A DNA stretch of 64,000 nt from Bacillota bacterium (GCA_023460515.1 JAEWPS010000038.1:124001-188000), one strand, 5' to 3'. Shown: positions 16,726 through 26,121, numbered from the stretch's first letter. Translations and numbers: made by a program. The notes: generated by a model from the letters alone, not told the origin.

Positions 16726-17970
16726 ATGTTAAATTATATTTTAAATATATTAATTACATATGGTATTAACCCAGATACTAGTAAAATACTATCTAATATA
16801 TTATTACTTATATTTGTAATTATTATTAGTTTAGTTATAAAATTCATTACTAATAAAGTTATACTTTCAAGTATTAATTTATATGTACAAAACACAAAAA
16901 TACAGTGGGATGATATTTTATTAAATAGAAAAGTCTTTAAAAGAATCTCTTCATTAATACCTCCGCTTGTTTTTTATTTATTTATACCATCATTTTCAAA
17001 AGAATTTCAATTCATAATAGAAAAAATAGTGTCATCATATATTGCTTTAATAATTACTTTTACAGTAATATCTTTACTGAATGCTATTAATGATATCTAT
17101 ACAACTTTTAAAATATCTAAAAACAAACCCATAAAAGGACTAATCCAAATACTACAAATTTTAGTATCTTTATTTGGAGGAATAATAATAGTATCTCATT
17201 TAATTGATAAAAGTCCTGTTATAATATTAAGTGGTATCGGTGCCTTAACAGCTGTACTATTAATAGTATTTAAAGATTCTTTACTAGGTCTTGTTTCAGG
17301 AATACAACTTTCCACTAATGATATGATAAGACTTGGTGATTGGATTGAAATGCCTAAATATGATGCAAATGGTGAAGTCGTAGATATGGCTTTAAATACA
17401 ATAAAAGTTGAAAATTTTGATAAAACAATAACAAATATTCCATCATACGCTTTAATATCTGACTCATTTAAGAATTGGAGAAATATGCAGGAATCTGGTG
17501 GTAGACGAATAAAACGTTCCATATATATAGATGCAAGCTCTATACAATTTTGCGATGAGCAAATGATAGAAAAATTTAAAAAAACTAGATATCTGGAAAG
17601 TTATATTACAAACAAGCAAAAAGAAATTGAAGAATATAACACAAACAAGAATATAGATTCTACGCACTCCATTAATATAAGGAGATTAACAAATATAGGT
17701 ACTTTTAGAGAATATATTCAGCTGTATTTAATTAATCATCCAAATATACACAAAAGTATGATTCAAATGGTTAGACAACTTGAACCAGGAGTTAATGGAG
17801 TTCCGCTAGAAATATATGCTTTTACAAATGATACCGTTTGGCTAAATTACGAAAAAATACAAGCGGATATATTTGATCATATACTATCCATTGCACCTGA
17901 ATTTAATATTAGAATATTTCAAAATCCTAGTGGTTACGATATACGAGTAGGATTAAATAATAACAAATAA
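16726..17970 (+). CDS. Miniconductance mechanosensitive channel (MscS superfamily, YbdG-like)
   Basis: 414 residues from the ATG at 16726 with GGAGG upstream; a TTG 12 bp earlier falls inside the ribosome site. Five hydrophobic segments; the pore-lining helix is around GIGALTAVLLIVFKDSLLGLVSG, followed by the MscS beta domain in which KYDANGEVVDMALNTIKVEN, NIPSYALISDSFKNW and ESGGRRIKRSI match the YbdG/MscM branch. It opens under membrane tension to release solutes on osmotic downshock. Confidence 0.92.
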   Translation: MLNYILNILITYGINPDTSKILSNILLLIFVIIISLVIKFITNKVILSSINLYVQNTKIQWDDILLNRKVFKRISSLIPPLVFYLFIPSFSKEFQFIIEKIVSSYIALIITFTVISLLNAINDIYTTFKISKNKPIKGLIQILQILVSLFGGIIIVSHLIDKSPVIILSGIGALTAVLLIVFKDSLLGLVSGIQLSTNDMIRLGDWIEMPKYDANGEVVDMALNTIKVENFDKTITNIPSYALISDSFKNWRNMQESGGRRIKRSIYIDASSIQFCDEQMIEKFKKTRYLESYITNKQKEIEEYNTNKNIDSTHSINIRRLTNIGTFREYIQLYLINHPNIHKSMIQMVRQLEPGVNGVPLEIYAFTNDTVWLNYEKIQADIFDHILSIAPEFNIRIFQNPSGYDIRVGLNNNK

Positions 17971-18065
17971 AAAACAAAATAAATGACATAATTTAGTATA
18001 TAAGTATAAATAAAACAATATTCGGATATATTATATTTGTATAATAAGTGAAAGAGGTGGAATTC

Positions 18066-19967
18066 TTGCTAAATAAAATAAAATTTGAACAAAATAATGA
18101 TGGAACATGTAATCTACTTATCTATTACTCTGGAATTTCAGATACAGAGTTTGGACTTGAGTTTCTGCATTCAGATAAGTTAAAAAACAATGTAAATAAT
18201 ATTGTATCTCATGTAAAAAAAGATGCAAATAAAATGAAGGTACACTTTGTTAAAATATTAGTTAATGGAGTTGTTATAGCGACTATGTCCTATTCAGCAT
18301 TTATGAATGTATATGGAGCAGAAACTTCAAAGTACAGTATGGCATATCTATATAGTGGAACACCCACTCAACAAATTGCATATATAGATCGTACTAATGG
18401 TTCATTAAATAATGTGTCTCCAAGTTATTTTGATATAAACACAGATGGAACACTAAAACTTAATAATATAAGTACAGATTTAATTAATCATGCACATAGT
18501 CAAGGAATTAAAGTTATACCATTTTTAAGTAATCACTGGGATAGAACTGCAGGTATAAACGCACTTAATAATTTAGATAATTTATCTACTGAAATTGCAA
18601 ATTATATATCACAATATAATTTAGACGGTATAAACATAGACATAGAAAATGTAACTGAATTGCAAAAAAATCAATATACTGAGTTTGTAACAAAGTTACG
18701 TTCTAAAATACCAACTTCAAAAGAAGTATCGGTTGCGGTTGCTGCAAATCCAAATAACTGGGTAACTGGTTGGCATGGATCCTATGATTATACTAATCTT
18801 GCTAATAATTCTGATCACCTTGTTATAATGGCATATGATGAACATTGGCAAGGAAGTGCCCCTGGTCCGGTTTCTAGTATTTCATTTGTTGAAAATTCCC
18901 TTAAATATGCATTATCTAAAACAACTGGAGATAAAATAGTTATGGCTCTTCCCTTCTATGGTAGGATATGGAGTGAAGATAACACATTCAATGGAAATGG
19001 CATAACCTTAGATAGAGTAAATAGTATACTAACTGCATATAATGCAACTGTTACTTATGATAGTACTCAGCAATCTGCAAAAGCTGTATTTACAATAAGT
19101 GCATCAGATCCAGTTAGTACCTTAAGCGGAAAAACTTTAACTCCAGGAACTTATACTATATGGTATGAAAATGAAACTTCAATACAAGCTAAAATGTCAT
19201 TAATAAATAAATATAATTTAAAAGGTGTTGGGGCTTGGGCATTAGGTCAAGAACCAAGTAGCATATGGCAAAACTATTCTACATGGTTAAATCAGACAAC
19301 CGTAACAACTCCGCCTACTACATCCCCTACTACGACCATTACAAAAACTGGAATAGTAACTGCAACTGTACTAAATGTACGTAGTAGTCCATCTACAAAT
19401 TCATCAGTATTAACAACTTTAAGAAAAGGTTCAACAGTAAATATTGTATCTAATTCAAATGGTTGGCATAATATTAAACTTGCAAATGGTCAAACCGCTT
19501 ACGTCAGTAGCGCATATATTAATGAAAATTCTACAATTACTAATACACCTCAAGTTACTACAAGAATAGGAACAGTAAATACAGGTATTCTTAATGTACG
19601 TAGCAGTCCATCTACAAGATCAAGAATATTAACAACACTTAAAAGAGGTACATCTGTAACAATACTATCTACAGCAAATGGCTGGCATAATATTAGATTA
19701 GCAAATGGCCAAACTGCATATGTAAGTAGTACATATCTTTCTGAAAAATCTACTACTACCAATCAATCGACTGCTGCAAGAAAAGCTGTTGTAAATACTG
19801 CAGTTTTAAACGTTAGAAGTTCTAGATCTACTAACTCTAGAGTAATAACTACCCTTAGAAGAGGTACAACTGTAAATATAATAGCTGCAAGTAACGGTTG
19901 GTATGCTATACGACTTGCAAATGGTCAAACAGGTTATGTTAGTAGCCCTTTAATAAGATTAATATAA
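18066..19967 (+). CDS. GH18 glycoside hydrolase with three C-terminal SH3b domains
   Basis: About 633 residues. Start taken at TTG 18066 because AGAGGTGG sits five bases upstream; a GTG 18 bp before overlaps that site. Residues 1-65 are cytosolic and resemble the N-terminus of anti-sigma or RsgI-like proteins, followed by one membrane helix (about 60-82). The GH18 catalytic domain carries LDGINIDIE, with Glu as acid/base. Three SH3b repeats follow, each with LNVRSSxS and NGQTxYVSS. It likely cleaves peptidoglycan glycans at the cell or spore surface, in the manner of the YaaH/SleL group. Confidence 0.9.
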   Translation: MLNKIKFEQNNDGTCNLLIYYSGISDTEFGLEFLHSDKLKNNVNNIVSHVKKDANKMKVHFVKILVNGVVIATMSYSAFMNVYGAETSKYSMAYLYSGTPTQQIAYIDRTNGSLNNVSPSYFDINTDGTLKLNNISTDLINHAHSQGIKVIPFLSNHWDRTAGINALNNLDNLSTEIANYISQYNLDGINIDIENVTELQKNQYTEFVTKLRSKIPTSKEVSVAVAANPNNWVTGWHGSYDYTNLANNSDHLVIMAYDEHWQGSAPGPVSSISFVENSLKYALSKTTGDKIVMALPFYGRIWSEDNTFNGNGITLDRVNSILTAYNATVTYDSTQQSAKAVFTISASDPVSTLSGKTLTPGTYTIWYENETSIQAKMSLINKYNLKGVGAWALGQEPSSIWQNYSTWLNQTTVTTPPTTSPTTTITKTGIVTATVLNVRSSPSTNSSVLTTLRKGSTVNIVSNSNGWHNIKLANGQTAYVSSAYINENSTITNTPQVTTRIGTVNTGILNVRSSPSTRSRILTTLKRGTSVTILSTANGWHNIRLANGQTAYVSSTYLSEKSTTTNQSTAARKAVVNTAVLNVRSSRSTNSRVITTLRRGTTVNIIAASNGWYAIRLANGQTGYVSSPLIRLI

Positions 19968-20055
19968 TTTCTTTTAGTATATTTAAATATTATTTTTATT
20001 TTTTTTAAGAAAATTTATCATATTATATAATTGGTTTAATATAATATAGTGTATT

Positions 20056-20095
20056 AAAAAGCACCAACTTCATTTAAAAGAAGTTAGTGCTTTTT
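20056..20095. terminator. Bidirectional terminator between convergent genes (repeat copy 1)
   Basis: AAAAAGCAC-c-AACTTC pairs with GAAGTT-a-GTGCTTTTT. It serves both the GH18 gene and the minus-strand gene ending at 20103. Nearly identical to 20871-20908. Confidence 0.9.
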
Positions 20096-20102
20096 GTTTA
20101 TA

Positions 20103-20753
20103 TCAATCCCACATTTTAGAATCGAAATATTGATAATGTTCTAATTTACCATTTTTATAATCTTTCACCTTGATGTTGTATCCGCCCCTAGAAGATGAAT
20201 ATATTGCATGTTTCTTGTTAAGGGCAATAAGTTTATCACTTTCGTCAATTGCAACTCTTATAGGTAATTGCCGTATTATCTCGCAACTTCCAATATCCGC
20301 GCTTTGACTACAGCGATATTCAATGCAGTCTTTAACCAATTCATAAAAAAATTTATGATTTGTTTTATCTACCCGAAACACTTCAATATTTTCAGACTTT
20401 ACATACTGGTATTTTATCTTACTATTATCCAGCAACTGTCTAATTATTCTAGAAACTAGTGGTATGCTCAAATTATACATACCTGTACTATCTAATGTTT
20501 CATTATTTAGGATAAATACCCCAGTATCTTTATGAATCTCAAATGAACCCTCTCCTGGTGTTGGTATCTCTTCAATTATTGATGCTCCACCTTCAATTGA
20601 AAGTTTACAATTATCATAAGACATAACATATACACATGTTCTAGTATCTGCAGCTGGGGTAGTAATTTGTACAGTATCTTTTTCCTCTACCACCAGTTCT
20701 ATAATACTACTTTGATTATTAAAAATTTCCTTTCCATTTTCCCGAATTTTCAT
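20103..20753 (-). CDS. Unknown 216-aa protein, long paralogue of a tandem pair
   Basis: Started at the ATG at 20751-20753, eight bases after GGAGG; a start 15 bp upstream would overlap the ribosome site. The first 55 residues (MKIRENGKEI, then VEEKDTVQITTPA and YVMSYDNCKLSIEGG) form a small beta domain that is repeated in the 59-residue product next door. The rest (about residues 60-216) is a mixed region with several Cys and an ending of YxIKVKDYKNGKLEHYQYF. No signal peptide. I do not recognise the family. Confidence 0.65.
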   Translation of the reverse strand: MKIRENGKEIFNNQSSIIELVVEEKDTVQITTPAADTRTCVYVMSYDNCKLSIEGGASIIEEIPTPGEGSFEIHKDTGVFILNNETLDSTGMYNLSIPLVSRIIRQLLDNSKIKYQYVKSENIEVFRVDKTNHKFFYELVKDCIEYRCSQSADIGSCEIIRQLPIRVAIDESDKLIALNKKHAIYSSSRGGYNIKVKDYKNGKLEHYQYFDSKMWD

Positions 20754-20811
20754 ATGCGGGTCCTCCAATCCAAAATAATTATTTTTTGTTACTTGTTTTA
20801 AAATATAGTAT

Positions 20812-20840
20812 ATTATACCATATCAATTTACATAATTCAA
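20812..20840 (-). promoter_or_regulatory. Promoter of the 216-aa gene (duplicated)
   Basis: TTGAAT (20835-20840), 17 bp, TATAAT (20812-20817). The same promoter with the same spacing recurs at 21226-21254, with matching flanks. Confidence 0.7.
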
Positions 20841-20870
20841 GTGTGATTTGTAATATTATGTAAGTTGAAT

Positions 20871-20908
20871 AAAAGCACCAACTTCATTTAAGAGAAGTTA
20901 GTGCTTTT
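20871..20908 (-). terminator. Terminator after the short paralogue (repeat copy 2)
   Basis: AAAAGCAC-c-AACTTC pairs with GAAGTT-a-GTGCTTTT. Differs from 20056-20095 mainly in the loop. Confidence 0.85.
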
Positions 20909-20987
20909 AGTTTATATAATTTTAAATATTATCTGCAATAAATAATGCATTTTAAAAAAAGTTATTATTGTATGTATGTTTTATTTT

Positions 20988-21167
20988 CTACTGAGAAGGC
21001 CCACCTTTAATTAAAAGATTGGAACTTTCATAAGACATAACATACAAACTGTTTTTTCCATCCGTAACCGGAGTTACAAGTTGCAATGTATCATTTTCTT
21101 CTAACAATATTTCTACTTTTCCATCCTGATTACTTAAAATTTCTTTTCCATTTACCTGAATTCTCAT
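20988..21167 (-). CDS. 59-aa paralogue of the neighbouring unknown protein
   Basis: Found by reading the minus strand: ATG at 21165-21167 after GGAGG, TAG at 20988-20990. MRIQVNGKEILSNQ then LLEENDTLQLVTPVTD and LYVMSYESSNLLIKGG align with the first 55 residues of the 216-aa gene. It ends where the second domain of the longer protein would begin. It could be a complete one-domain protein, since it keeps its own promoter and terminator, or a truncated duplicate. Confidence 0.6.
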   Translation of the reverse strand: MRIQVNGKEILSNQDGKVEILLEENDTLQLVTPVTDGKNSLYVMSYESSNLLIKGGPSQ

Positions 21168-21225
21168 CTAAATGTCCTCCACTTTGAAATAATTATTTAT
21201 GGTTACTTTGTTTATAACAATGTAT

Positions 21226-21254
21226 ATTATACCATATTAATTTACATAATTCAA
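21226..21254 (-). promoter_or_regulatory. Promoter of the 59-aa gene (duplicated)
   Basis: TTGAAT (21249-21254), 17 bp, TATAAT (21226-21231), paralogous to 20812-20840. Confidence 0.7.
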
Positions 21255-21266
21255 GTATGCTACAAT

Positions 21267-21983
21267 TTATTCTAAAATTTCTCCATCTGTAGATAATGTT
21301 ATAACTTGCCATGGAATCATTTTGTCACTATTTTTTAATGCTACTTTAACTGCATTTTCTATACCTCCACAACATGGAACTTCCATACGAACAACCATAA
21401 CAGATTTAATGTTATTATTCTCTATAATCTTTGTTAACTTCTCACTATAATCGCCTTCATCTAATTTTGGACATCCTATCAACGTAACTTTATTTTTCAT
21501 AAACTTATTATGGAAATTAGCATACGAATATGCTGCACAATCCGCTGCTATTAATAAATTAGCATTATCAAAGTATGGTGCATTTACAGGAACAAGTTTA
21601 ATTTGAACTGGCCATTGATTTAATTGACTTTTTATCTCATTTTCTTGTACTACTAAATTTGGACTTACCTCTACTTTTCTTTCTATTATTTTAGAATTAG
21701 CAGACGGACATCCACAAGCTAAATTTTCTACTTTTTCTTTTTTCATTAATTTCATTCTTCTTTTTACCTCTTTTTCATTATATTCTGCCGCTTCTCTTTC
21801 TTCAAATGTTATAGCTCCTGTTGGACAAACTGGCAAACAATTTCCTAAACCATCACAATAATCATCTCTTAAAAGTTTAGCTTTACCATCTACAATACCA
21901 ATAGCTCCCTCATGACATGCAGTAGCACATAATCCACAACCATTACAATCGTCTTCGTTAATTTTAATTATCTCTCTTATCAT
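21267..21983 (-). CDS. 4Fe-4S dicluster ferredoxin-type protein (FrdX-like)
   Basis: 238 residues. Two N-terminal cluster motifs: CNGCGLCATACHEGAI and CDGLGNCLPVCPTGAI. A linker with a CGCPS motif leads to a C-terminal domain containing VPVNAPYFDNANLLIAADCAAY and VPCCGGIENAV. This is the ferredoxin type found beside hybrid-cluster protein genes and listed in HcpR regulons. It shares the intergenic region and a 16-bp palindrome with a divergent Crp/Fnr gene. Probably an electron carrier for NO or hydroxylamine detoxification; no hcp gene is in the window. Confidence 0.85.
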   Translation of the reverse strand: MIREIIKINEDDCNGCGLCATACHEGAIGIVDGKAKLLRDDYCDGLGNCLPVCPTGAITFEEREAAEYNEKEVKRRMKLMKKEKVENLACGCPSANSKIIERKVEVSPNLVVQENEIKSQLNQWPVQIKLVPVNAPYFDNANLLIAADCAAYSYANFHNKFMKNKVTLIGCPKLDEGDYSEKLTKIIENNNIKSVMVVRMEVPCCGGIENAVKVALKNSDKMIPWQVITLSTDGEILE

Positions 21984-22040
21984 ATTAAACTTCCTCCTTG
22001 ACTTTACACTTTTATTATACTATAATTTAAATATATTGTA

Positions 22041-22056
22041 TGTTGCATATGCAACA
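22041..22056. promoter_or_regulatory. 16-bp perfect palindrome, candidate HcpR/Fnr-type operator
   Basis: TGTTGCATATGCAACA lies between the divergent ferredoxin and Crp/Fnr genes, downstream of TATAAT on the plus strand and upstream of TATAAT on the minus strand. The form (two TGTTGC half-sites in inverted order) suits a Crp/Fnr dimer. Confidence 0.7.
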
Positions 22057-22069
22057 AGATGGAGAATTT

Positions 22070-22732
22070 ATGAATAATTATTTAAATATTTTAAAAAATT
22101 GTCAACTTTTTAAGAATATGTCTGACGAAGATATATTTAAAGCTCTTGACTGTTTAAAAGGTACAGTAAAATCATATAATAAAGATGACATTGTATACTT
22201 AGCTGGAGATGAAATATCCAAAATTGGTATTGTCCTTTCTGGATCAATATTGATTACCAAAGATGATATTATGGGAAACAGAAATATTTTAACTAATATA
22301 TCTAAATCTGGCTTATTTGCTGAAGCTTTTGTATTTAGTAATACAAAGTATATACCTACAACAGTAATAACAAACACAAAATGTGAAATATTATTTTTAG
22401 AGTTTAAACAATTTACTAATGTATGTCAATCTAATTGCAATTTTCATAATACATTAATACAAAATATGTTAAATATTATAGCAGAAAAAAATATTATATT
22501 AAATAACAAGTTAGAAATATTATCTGCTAAAACTACAAGAGATAAACTTATGGCTTACTTTAATATGCAAATAAATGCTAATAAAAGTAACCACTTTAAA
22601 ATTCCATTTAATAGAGATGCTTTAGCAGATTTTTTAAATTTAAATCGTAGTAATGTATCTAGAGAACTTTCTAAAATGCGTGATGATGGCATTATACGTT
22701 TTAATAAAAATGAATTTGAAATTATACTATAA
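22070..22732 (+). CDS. Crp/Fnr-family regulator (HcpR-like)
   Basis: 220 residues from the ATG at 22070 after GATGGAG; an ATG at 22040 would place coding sequence through the palindrome and has no ribosome site. N-terminal cyclic-nucleotide-binding-type beta roll, a long dimer helix, and a C-terminal helix-turn-helix with ALADFLNLNRSNVSRELSKM. No N-terminal Cys cluster as in Fnr, which fits heme-type or other HcpR sensors. Divergent from the FrdX-like gene, so it probably senses nitrosative stress and controls both genes through the shared palindrome. Confidence 0.85.
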   Translation: MNNYLNILKNCQLFKNMSDEDIFKALDCLKGTVKSYNKDDIVYLAGDEISKIGIVLSGSILITKDDIMGNRNILTNISKSGLFAEAFVFSNTKYIPTTVITNTKCEILFLEFKQFTNVCQSNCNFHNTLIQNMLNIIAEKNIILNNKLEILSAKTTRDKLMAYFNMQINANKSNHFKIPFNRDALADFLNLNRSNVSRELSKMRDDGIIRFNKNEFEIIL

Positions 22733-22750
22733 TATAAAAACATGTAAAGA

Positions 22751-22784
22751 AAGAGCCGTAATTTTAATTATAATTACGACTCTT
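22751..22784. terminator. Bidirectional terminator between Crp/Fnr and HD-GYP genes
   Basis: AAGAGcCGTAATT (22751-22763) and AATTACGaCTCTT (22772-22784), followed by a T-rich run on the plus strand. Confidence 0.85.
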
Positions 22785-22789
22785 CTTTT

Positions 22790-23836
22790 TTATGCAACTA
22801 TTGTTATATTGAAATTTTTAGATAAGTCTATCTCCTCTCCCACTGTTTTATCATCTACCATAACTCTAACAATTGGTCTAGCAAGAGCACCTTCATTGTT
22901 TTGAGCAACAAATGCTTTTTGACCATTGCTTAACTTTATTATCTGTCCAACTTCATAGATTGGAACTTTAGATAAGAAAATTTTCAAAATATTAGGATCA
23001 AATTGTCTACTACCATCTGCATAGAAATATTCAATAACCTCACTTTGAGAATATGGTTGTGTGTTTATAGTTCCACTTCTCATATTTGAATAAACATCTG
23101 CAATCTTAATTATCCTAGAAAATTGATTAATCTTTTCACCTTTAATTCCTTCAGGAAATCCTGTACCATCGAATCTTTCATGATGTTGAAGTACTGCAAT
23201 GTATGCTGGTGCCTTAAATTTGTCTGTGTCTTTCATCATACGGTAACCTAAGGCAGGGTGCTTTGTCATTTCCTCCATCTCTTCTTTAGTATACTCAGTT
23301 GTCTTACTTAACAAACTTGGTGAAAGTTGAGTTTTACCAATATCATGCATCATAGCAGCTTCACATAAAGCACATAACTGAGCTTTATTCAAACCCATAT
23401 TAACACCAATAAGTACTGAAACTCTCGCTACGTCAACTGCATGTTCGTACATACTATTGCTAAAATTTCTTAAGTTAGAAAGTTGTATAACGCATTGCCT
23501 ATTACTAATTATTTCTTCAACAACATTTTCTACAACATCCTTTAGTACATCAATCTTCTTAATGTCAAAGTTTGCTTTTTTGTTAGTTGCATAACCTGTA
23601 AAAATACTTTTAATGGAGCGTACAGCTTTTAATTTCAATTCATCAGATAAATAATCACTTACATCATCAAAATCATCCTTAATCCAAACTCTGTCATAAT
23701 CCAATGTTTTGATTCTTTCTATGATCTTTTCTGTAAGAACAAAATCAAAATTTACTAAACACCGTCCATCTTCACTATATACTGGTTTTGCTAATACCAT
23801 TCCTGGTTCCAATTCACTTAAATAAAATAATCTCAT
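22790..23836 (-). CDS. HD-GYP domain protein (probable c-di-GMP phosphodiesterase)
   Basis: 348 residues from the ATG at 23834-23836, eight bases after AGGAG. The N-terminal region (about 1-120) resembles the DUF3391-like part of two-domain HD-GYP proteins. The HD motif is in MMHDIGKTQLSP, and the GYP signature appears as HHERFDGTGFPEG, with Phe for Tyr. It hydrolyses c-di-GMP to pGpG or GMP. Its promoter carries an exact 0A-box heptamer, so it may be under Spo0A. Confidence 0.9.
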   Translation of the reverse strand: MRLFYLSELEPGMVLAKPVYSEDGRCLVNFDFVLTEKIIERIKTLDYDRVWIKDDFDDVSDYLSDELKLKAVRSIKSIFTGYATNKKANFDIKKIDVLKDVVENVVEEIISNRQCVIQLSNLRNFSNSMYEHAVDVARVSVLIGVNMGLNKAQLCALCEAAMMHDIGKTQLSPSLLSKTTEYTKEEMEEMTKHPALGYRMMKDTDKFKAPAYIAVLQHHERFDGTGFPEGIKGEKINQFSRIIKIADVYSNMRSGTINTQPYSQSEVIEYFYADGSRQFDPNILKIFLSKVPIYEVGQIIKLSNGQKAFVAQNNEGALARPIVRVMVDDKTVGEEIDLSKNFNITIVA

Positions 23837-23929
23837 ATAGCCCACTCCTTTGTAATATAATTTTTTCTCATGAAAGTTACCTATTTAATACCTATATTTA
23901 TAAATATTCATGCTAATTTTAATATAAAT

Positions 23930-23981
23930 ATTATAACATAAAAAATATATAATTTCAATACTTATGTAAACTTATGTCGAA
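23930..23981 (-). promoter_or_regulatory. Promoter of the HD-GYP gene with upstream 0A-box-like heptamer
   Basis: TTGAAA (23953-23958), 17 bp, TATAAT (23930-23935). TTCGACA on the minus strand (23975-23981) lies 16 bp above the -35, as expected for an activator site. Confidence 0.6.
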
Positions 23982-24044
23982 TAATAGTCCAATTTACATA
24001 ATATTTTGTATATTTTTAGGTGATTTCTACTTGTTTACATAAAA

Positions 24045-24078
24045 AATTAGTGTAAATTATAAGAAACTTACACTAATT
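24045..24078 (-). terminator. Terminator of the 370-aa unknown gene
   Basis: AATTAGTGTAA pairs with TTACACTAATT (11 perfect pairs), then a T6 run on the minus strand. Confidence 0.85.
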
Positions 24079-24087
24079 AAAAATATG

Positions 24088-25200
24088 TTATCTATCAAAA
24101 TCATTACCTTTTGTTTTAACTGGACAAATATTATCTGAAATTTCTTTTAATATTTTATTTGGACTGTCTACTTGTTTATCCGTTATACTGCAATCTAAAT
24201 AATCCCCTAATACACCAGGAATTAAACCTATATCTACCATACCAATTTGTTCTTCTATTCTAATCATCGTTCTTAAAAATTTATCTGTTACATTAGTTTG
24301 TATTCTTATTTGTTCTTCTTGAAGTTCTTCTAAATCTAAATTTTTATATTTACTTTTCTTTTCATTTGCTAAACTTTTTGCATACCATCTCATAGGCATA
24401 AAATCTGGCATTCTAACTTTAGTTATACCTTTTTGTTTAGCTAGCAAAATAGCCGTAGCTAAACTAAGAATAGCAAGGGGTTCTACATCTTGTTCCTCTT
24501 TATCTACACCATCATTTAATTTAAATTTTTCTCTATTGACTTGTTTTTCAAAAACATTTTTCTCTTTACTTTTATCTATTCTTTTATTTTGAAGTGCAGC
24601 TATATTTAGTATTTTATCTTTGCCATCTTCATAACAGAAACAAGATACACTAGGAAGTGATACAGTATATTCATTACCATCTTGCATCATTTTACTAAGA
24701 GAAAAATCTAATTTTTGTGGCGTTTCTAAAAATATTGATTGATCCGTACTTTTAACCTTTAATGTTGCATCTTTAAAACTAGTTAATTTACATATATTTT
24801 TTTCTTCTTTTAAATCTTTAAAAGTATCATCTTTCAAAGCTGCTATATAATTATCCATATATTTATATGGGTATTCAAAATCTTCAAAAGTAGCGTTAAC
24901 AAAAAGCATTGTTGCTGTATACTTTATTTTATCTTCTTCACTTGTAAAGGGCATATCGTTCCATACATCCGCTTTACTTTTTAAAGTTTGTATATATTTA
25001 TTTAATTTTTCTTTAAAAAGTTCAACATTATTTATATTTATTGAAGGTAAACTCTCATCTATATTACATCTTTTATTTTCACATTTTGTATCATGTATAT
25101 TATAATTTAAAGCTACATTATATGAAAAATCCTCTATCTGTACTTCTTTTTTACCAGCTATTTCATTTATAAACATATCATATATTTGATCTTTATCCAT
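24088..25200 (-). CDS. Unknown 370-aa cytosolic protein
   Basis: No signal peptide or membrane helix. It is rich in Lys, Asp and Glu. Visible landmarks are a Cys pair in KCENKRCN near residue 40, SVSCFCYEDG near the middle, AILSLATAILLAKQKGITKVRMPDFMPMRW (too hydrophobic for a linker, probably a buried helix, about residues 250-275), and a C-terminal IRIEEQIGMVDIGLIPGV. RBS GAGGATA before ATG; monocistronic. I do not recognise the family and assign no function. Confidence 0.7.
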   Translation of the reverse strand: MDKDQIYDMFINEIAGKKEVQIEDFSYNVALNYNIHDTKCENKRCNIDESLPSININNVELFKEKLNKYIQTLKSKADVWNDMPFTSEEDKIKYTATMLFVNATFEDFEYPYKYMDNYIAALKDDTFKDLKEEKNICKLTSFKDATLKVKSTDQSIFLETPQKLDFSLSKMMQDGNEYTVSLPSVSCFCYEDGKDKILNIAALQNKRIDKSKEKNVFEKQVNREKFKLNDGVDKEEQDVEPLAILSLATAILLAKQKGITKVRMPDFMPMRWYAKSLANEKKSKYKNLDLEELQEEQIRIQTNVTDKFLRTMIRIEEQIGMVDIGLIPGVLGDYLDCSITDKQVDSPNKILKEISDNICPVKTKGNDFDR

Positions 25201-25301
25201 AAGTTATATCCTCACTAATATTTTCTTTAAAAATATTATATCACAAAAAAGTATTAATATCAAACTCATTTTGAAATATTAAAAATCGAAAAAATAAAAG
25301 A

Positions 25302-25323
25302 GCTATAGATTAAAATCTATAGC
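25302..25323 (-). terminator. Terminator of the lemA-TPM operon
   Basis: GCTATAGATT/AATCTATAGC with a two-base loop, then CTTTTATTTTTT on the minus strand. Confidence 0.8.
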
Positions 25324-25332
25324 CTTTGTTTT

Positions 25333-26112
25333 TTAAAAACCTCTTGAAGAACCTCCGCCACCGGAATGTCCTCCACCGCCGCCAAAGTGTCCTCCGCCTC
25401 CACCGAAACGTCCTCCACCAGAGCCACCATTACCAAAAAACATCATAAACCAAAATAAAACTTCTAATATTTTACCTTTAGTTATAATCATTAAAAACAA
25501 AAACACTCCAATAATTATAATCGTAATTTTTCCTTCTTGGTCTCTATAACTTTCATCAATAGAAGTATAGTTTGGATTCTCTACCTTAGCATCTATTCCA
25601 TATTCAGTATATATTTCACCTTGTATTTGTTTTACAGAGTCTAAAATAGCTTTATCGTAGTTATTAGCTTTCAAAGGAGTAGTTGCATACTTATCTAAGA
25701 TTCTACCTGCCTTTGCATCGTTTATAGCCCCTTCAAGGCCATACCCAACTTCTATTCTTATCATTCTTTCATCTTTAGCTAAAATAAGTAAAATACCATT
25801 ATCTTTTCCTTTTGTTCCAATACCCCATTTGTTAAAAAGTGCATTTGAATATGATTCAATATAGTCACCATTCATATTAGGTACCGTAACTACGACAACT
25901 TGCGCAGTAGTTTGTTCTTGTACATTTCTACCTATATTAAATATTTCTTGCTCTGTTTGATCAGACAATACACCAGCAAAATCATTAACAAAAAATTGAC
26001 TAGTAGGATTATATAAAACATCTGCAGCTTGAACATTCACTAAACTAGCTGTAAAAAACAATAATAATACTGATAATATACTAATCTTTTTTATAACATT
26101 ATATCTCAACAT
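25333..26112 (-). CDS. TPM-domain membrane protein (YgcG family)
   Basis: 259 residues: signal peptide (residues 8-29), TPM domain (about 40-180, with FVNDFAGVLSD, NGILLILAKDERMIRIEVGYGLEGAI and AGRILDKY), one membrane helix (about 197-218) and a C-terminal Gly/His/Ser-rich tail ending GGGHSGGGGSSRGF. It follows lemA by nine bases, the standard pairing. TPM domains are extracytoplasmic and have been linked to membrane-protein repair and phosphatase activity; the role in Clostridia is unknown. Confidence 0.92.
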   Translation of the reverse strand: MLRYNVIKKISILSVLLLFFTASLVNVQAADVLYNPTSQFFVNDFAGVLSDQTEQEIFNIGRNVQEQTTAQVVVVTVPNMNGDYIESYSNALFNKWGIGTKGKDNGILLILAKDERMIRIEVGYGLEGAINDAKAGRILDKYATTPLKANNYDKAILDSVKQIQGEIYTEYGIDAKVENPNYTSIDESYRDQEGKITIIIIGVFLFLMIITKGKILEVLFWFMMFFGNGGSGGGRFGGGGGHFGGGGGHSGGGGSSRGF

Positions 26113-26121
26113 ATTAGAGCT

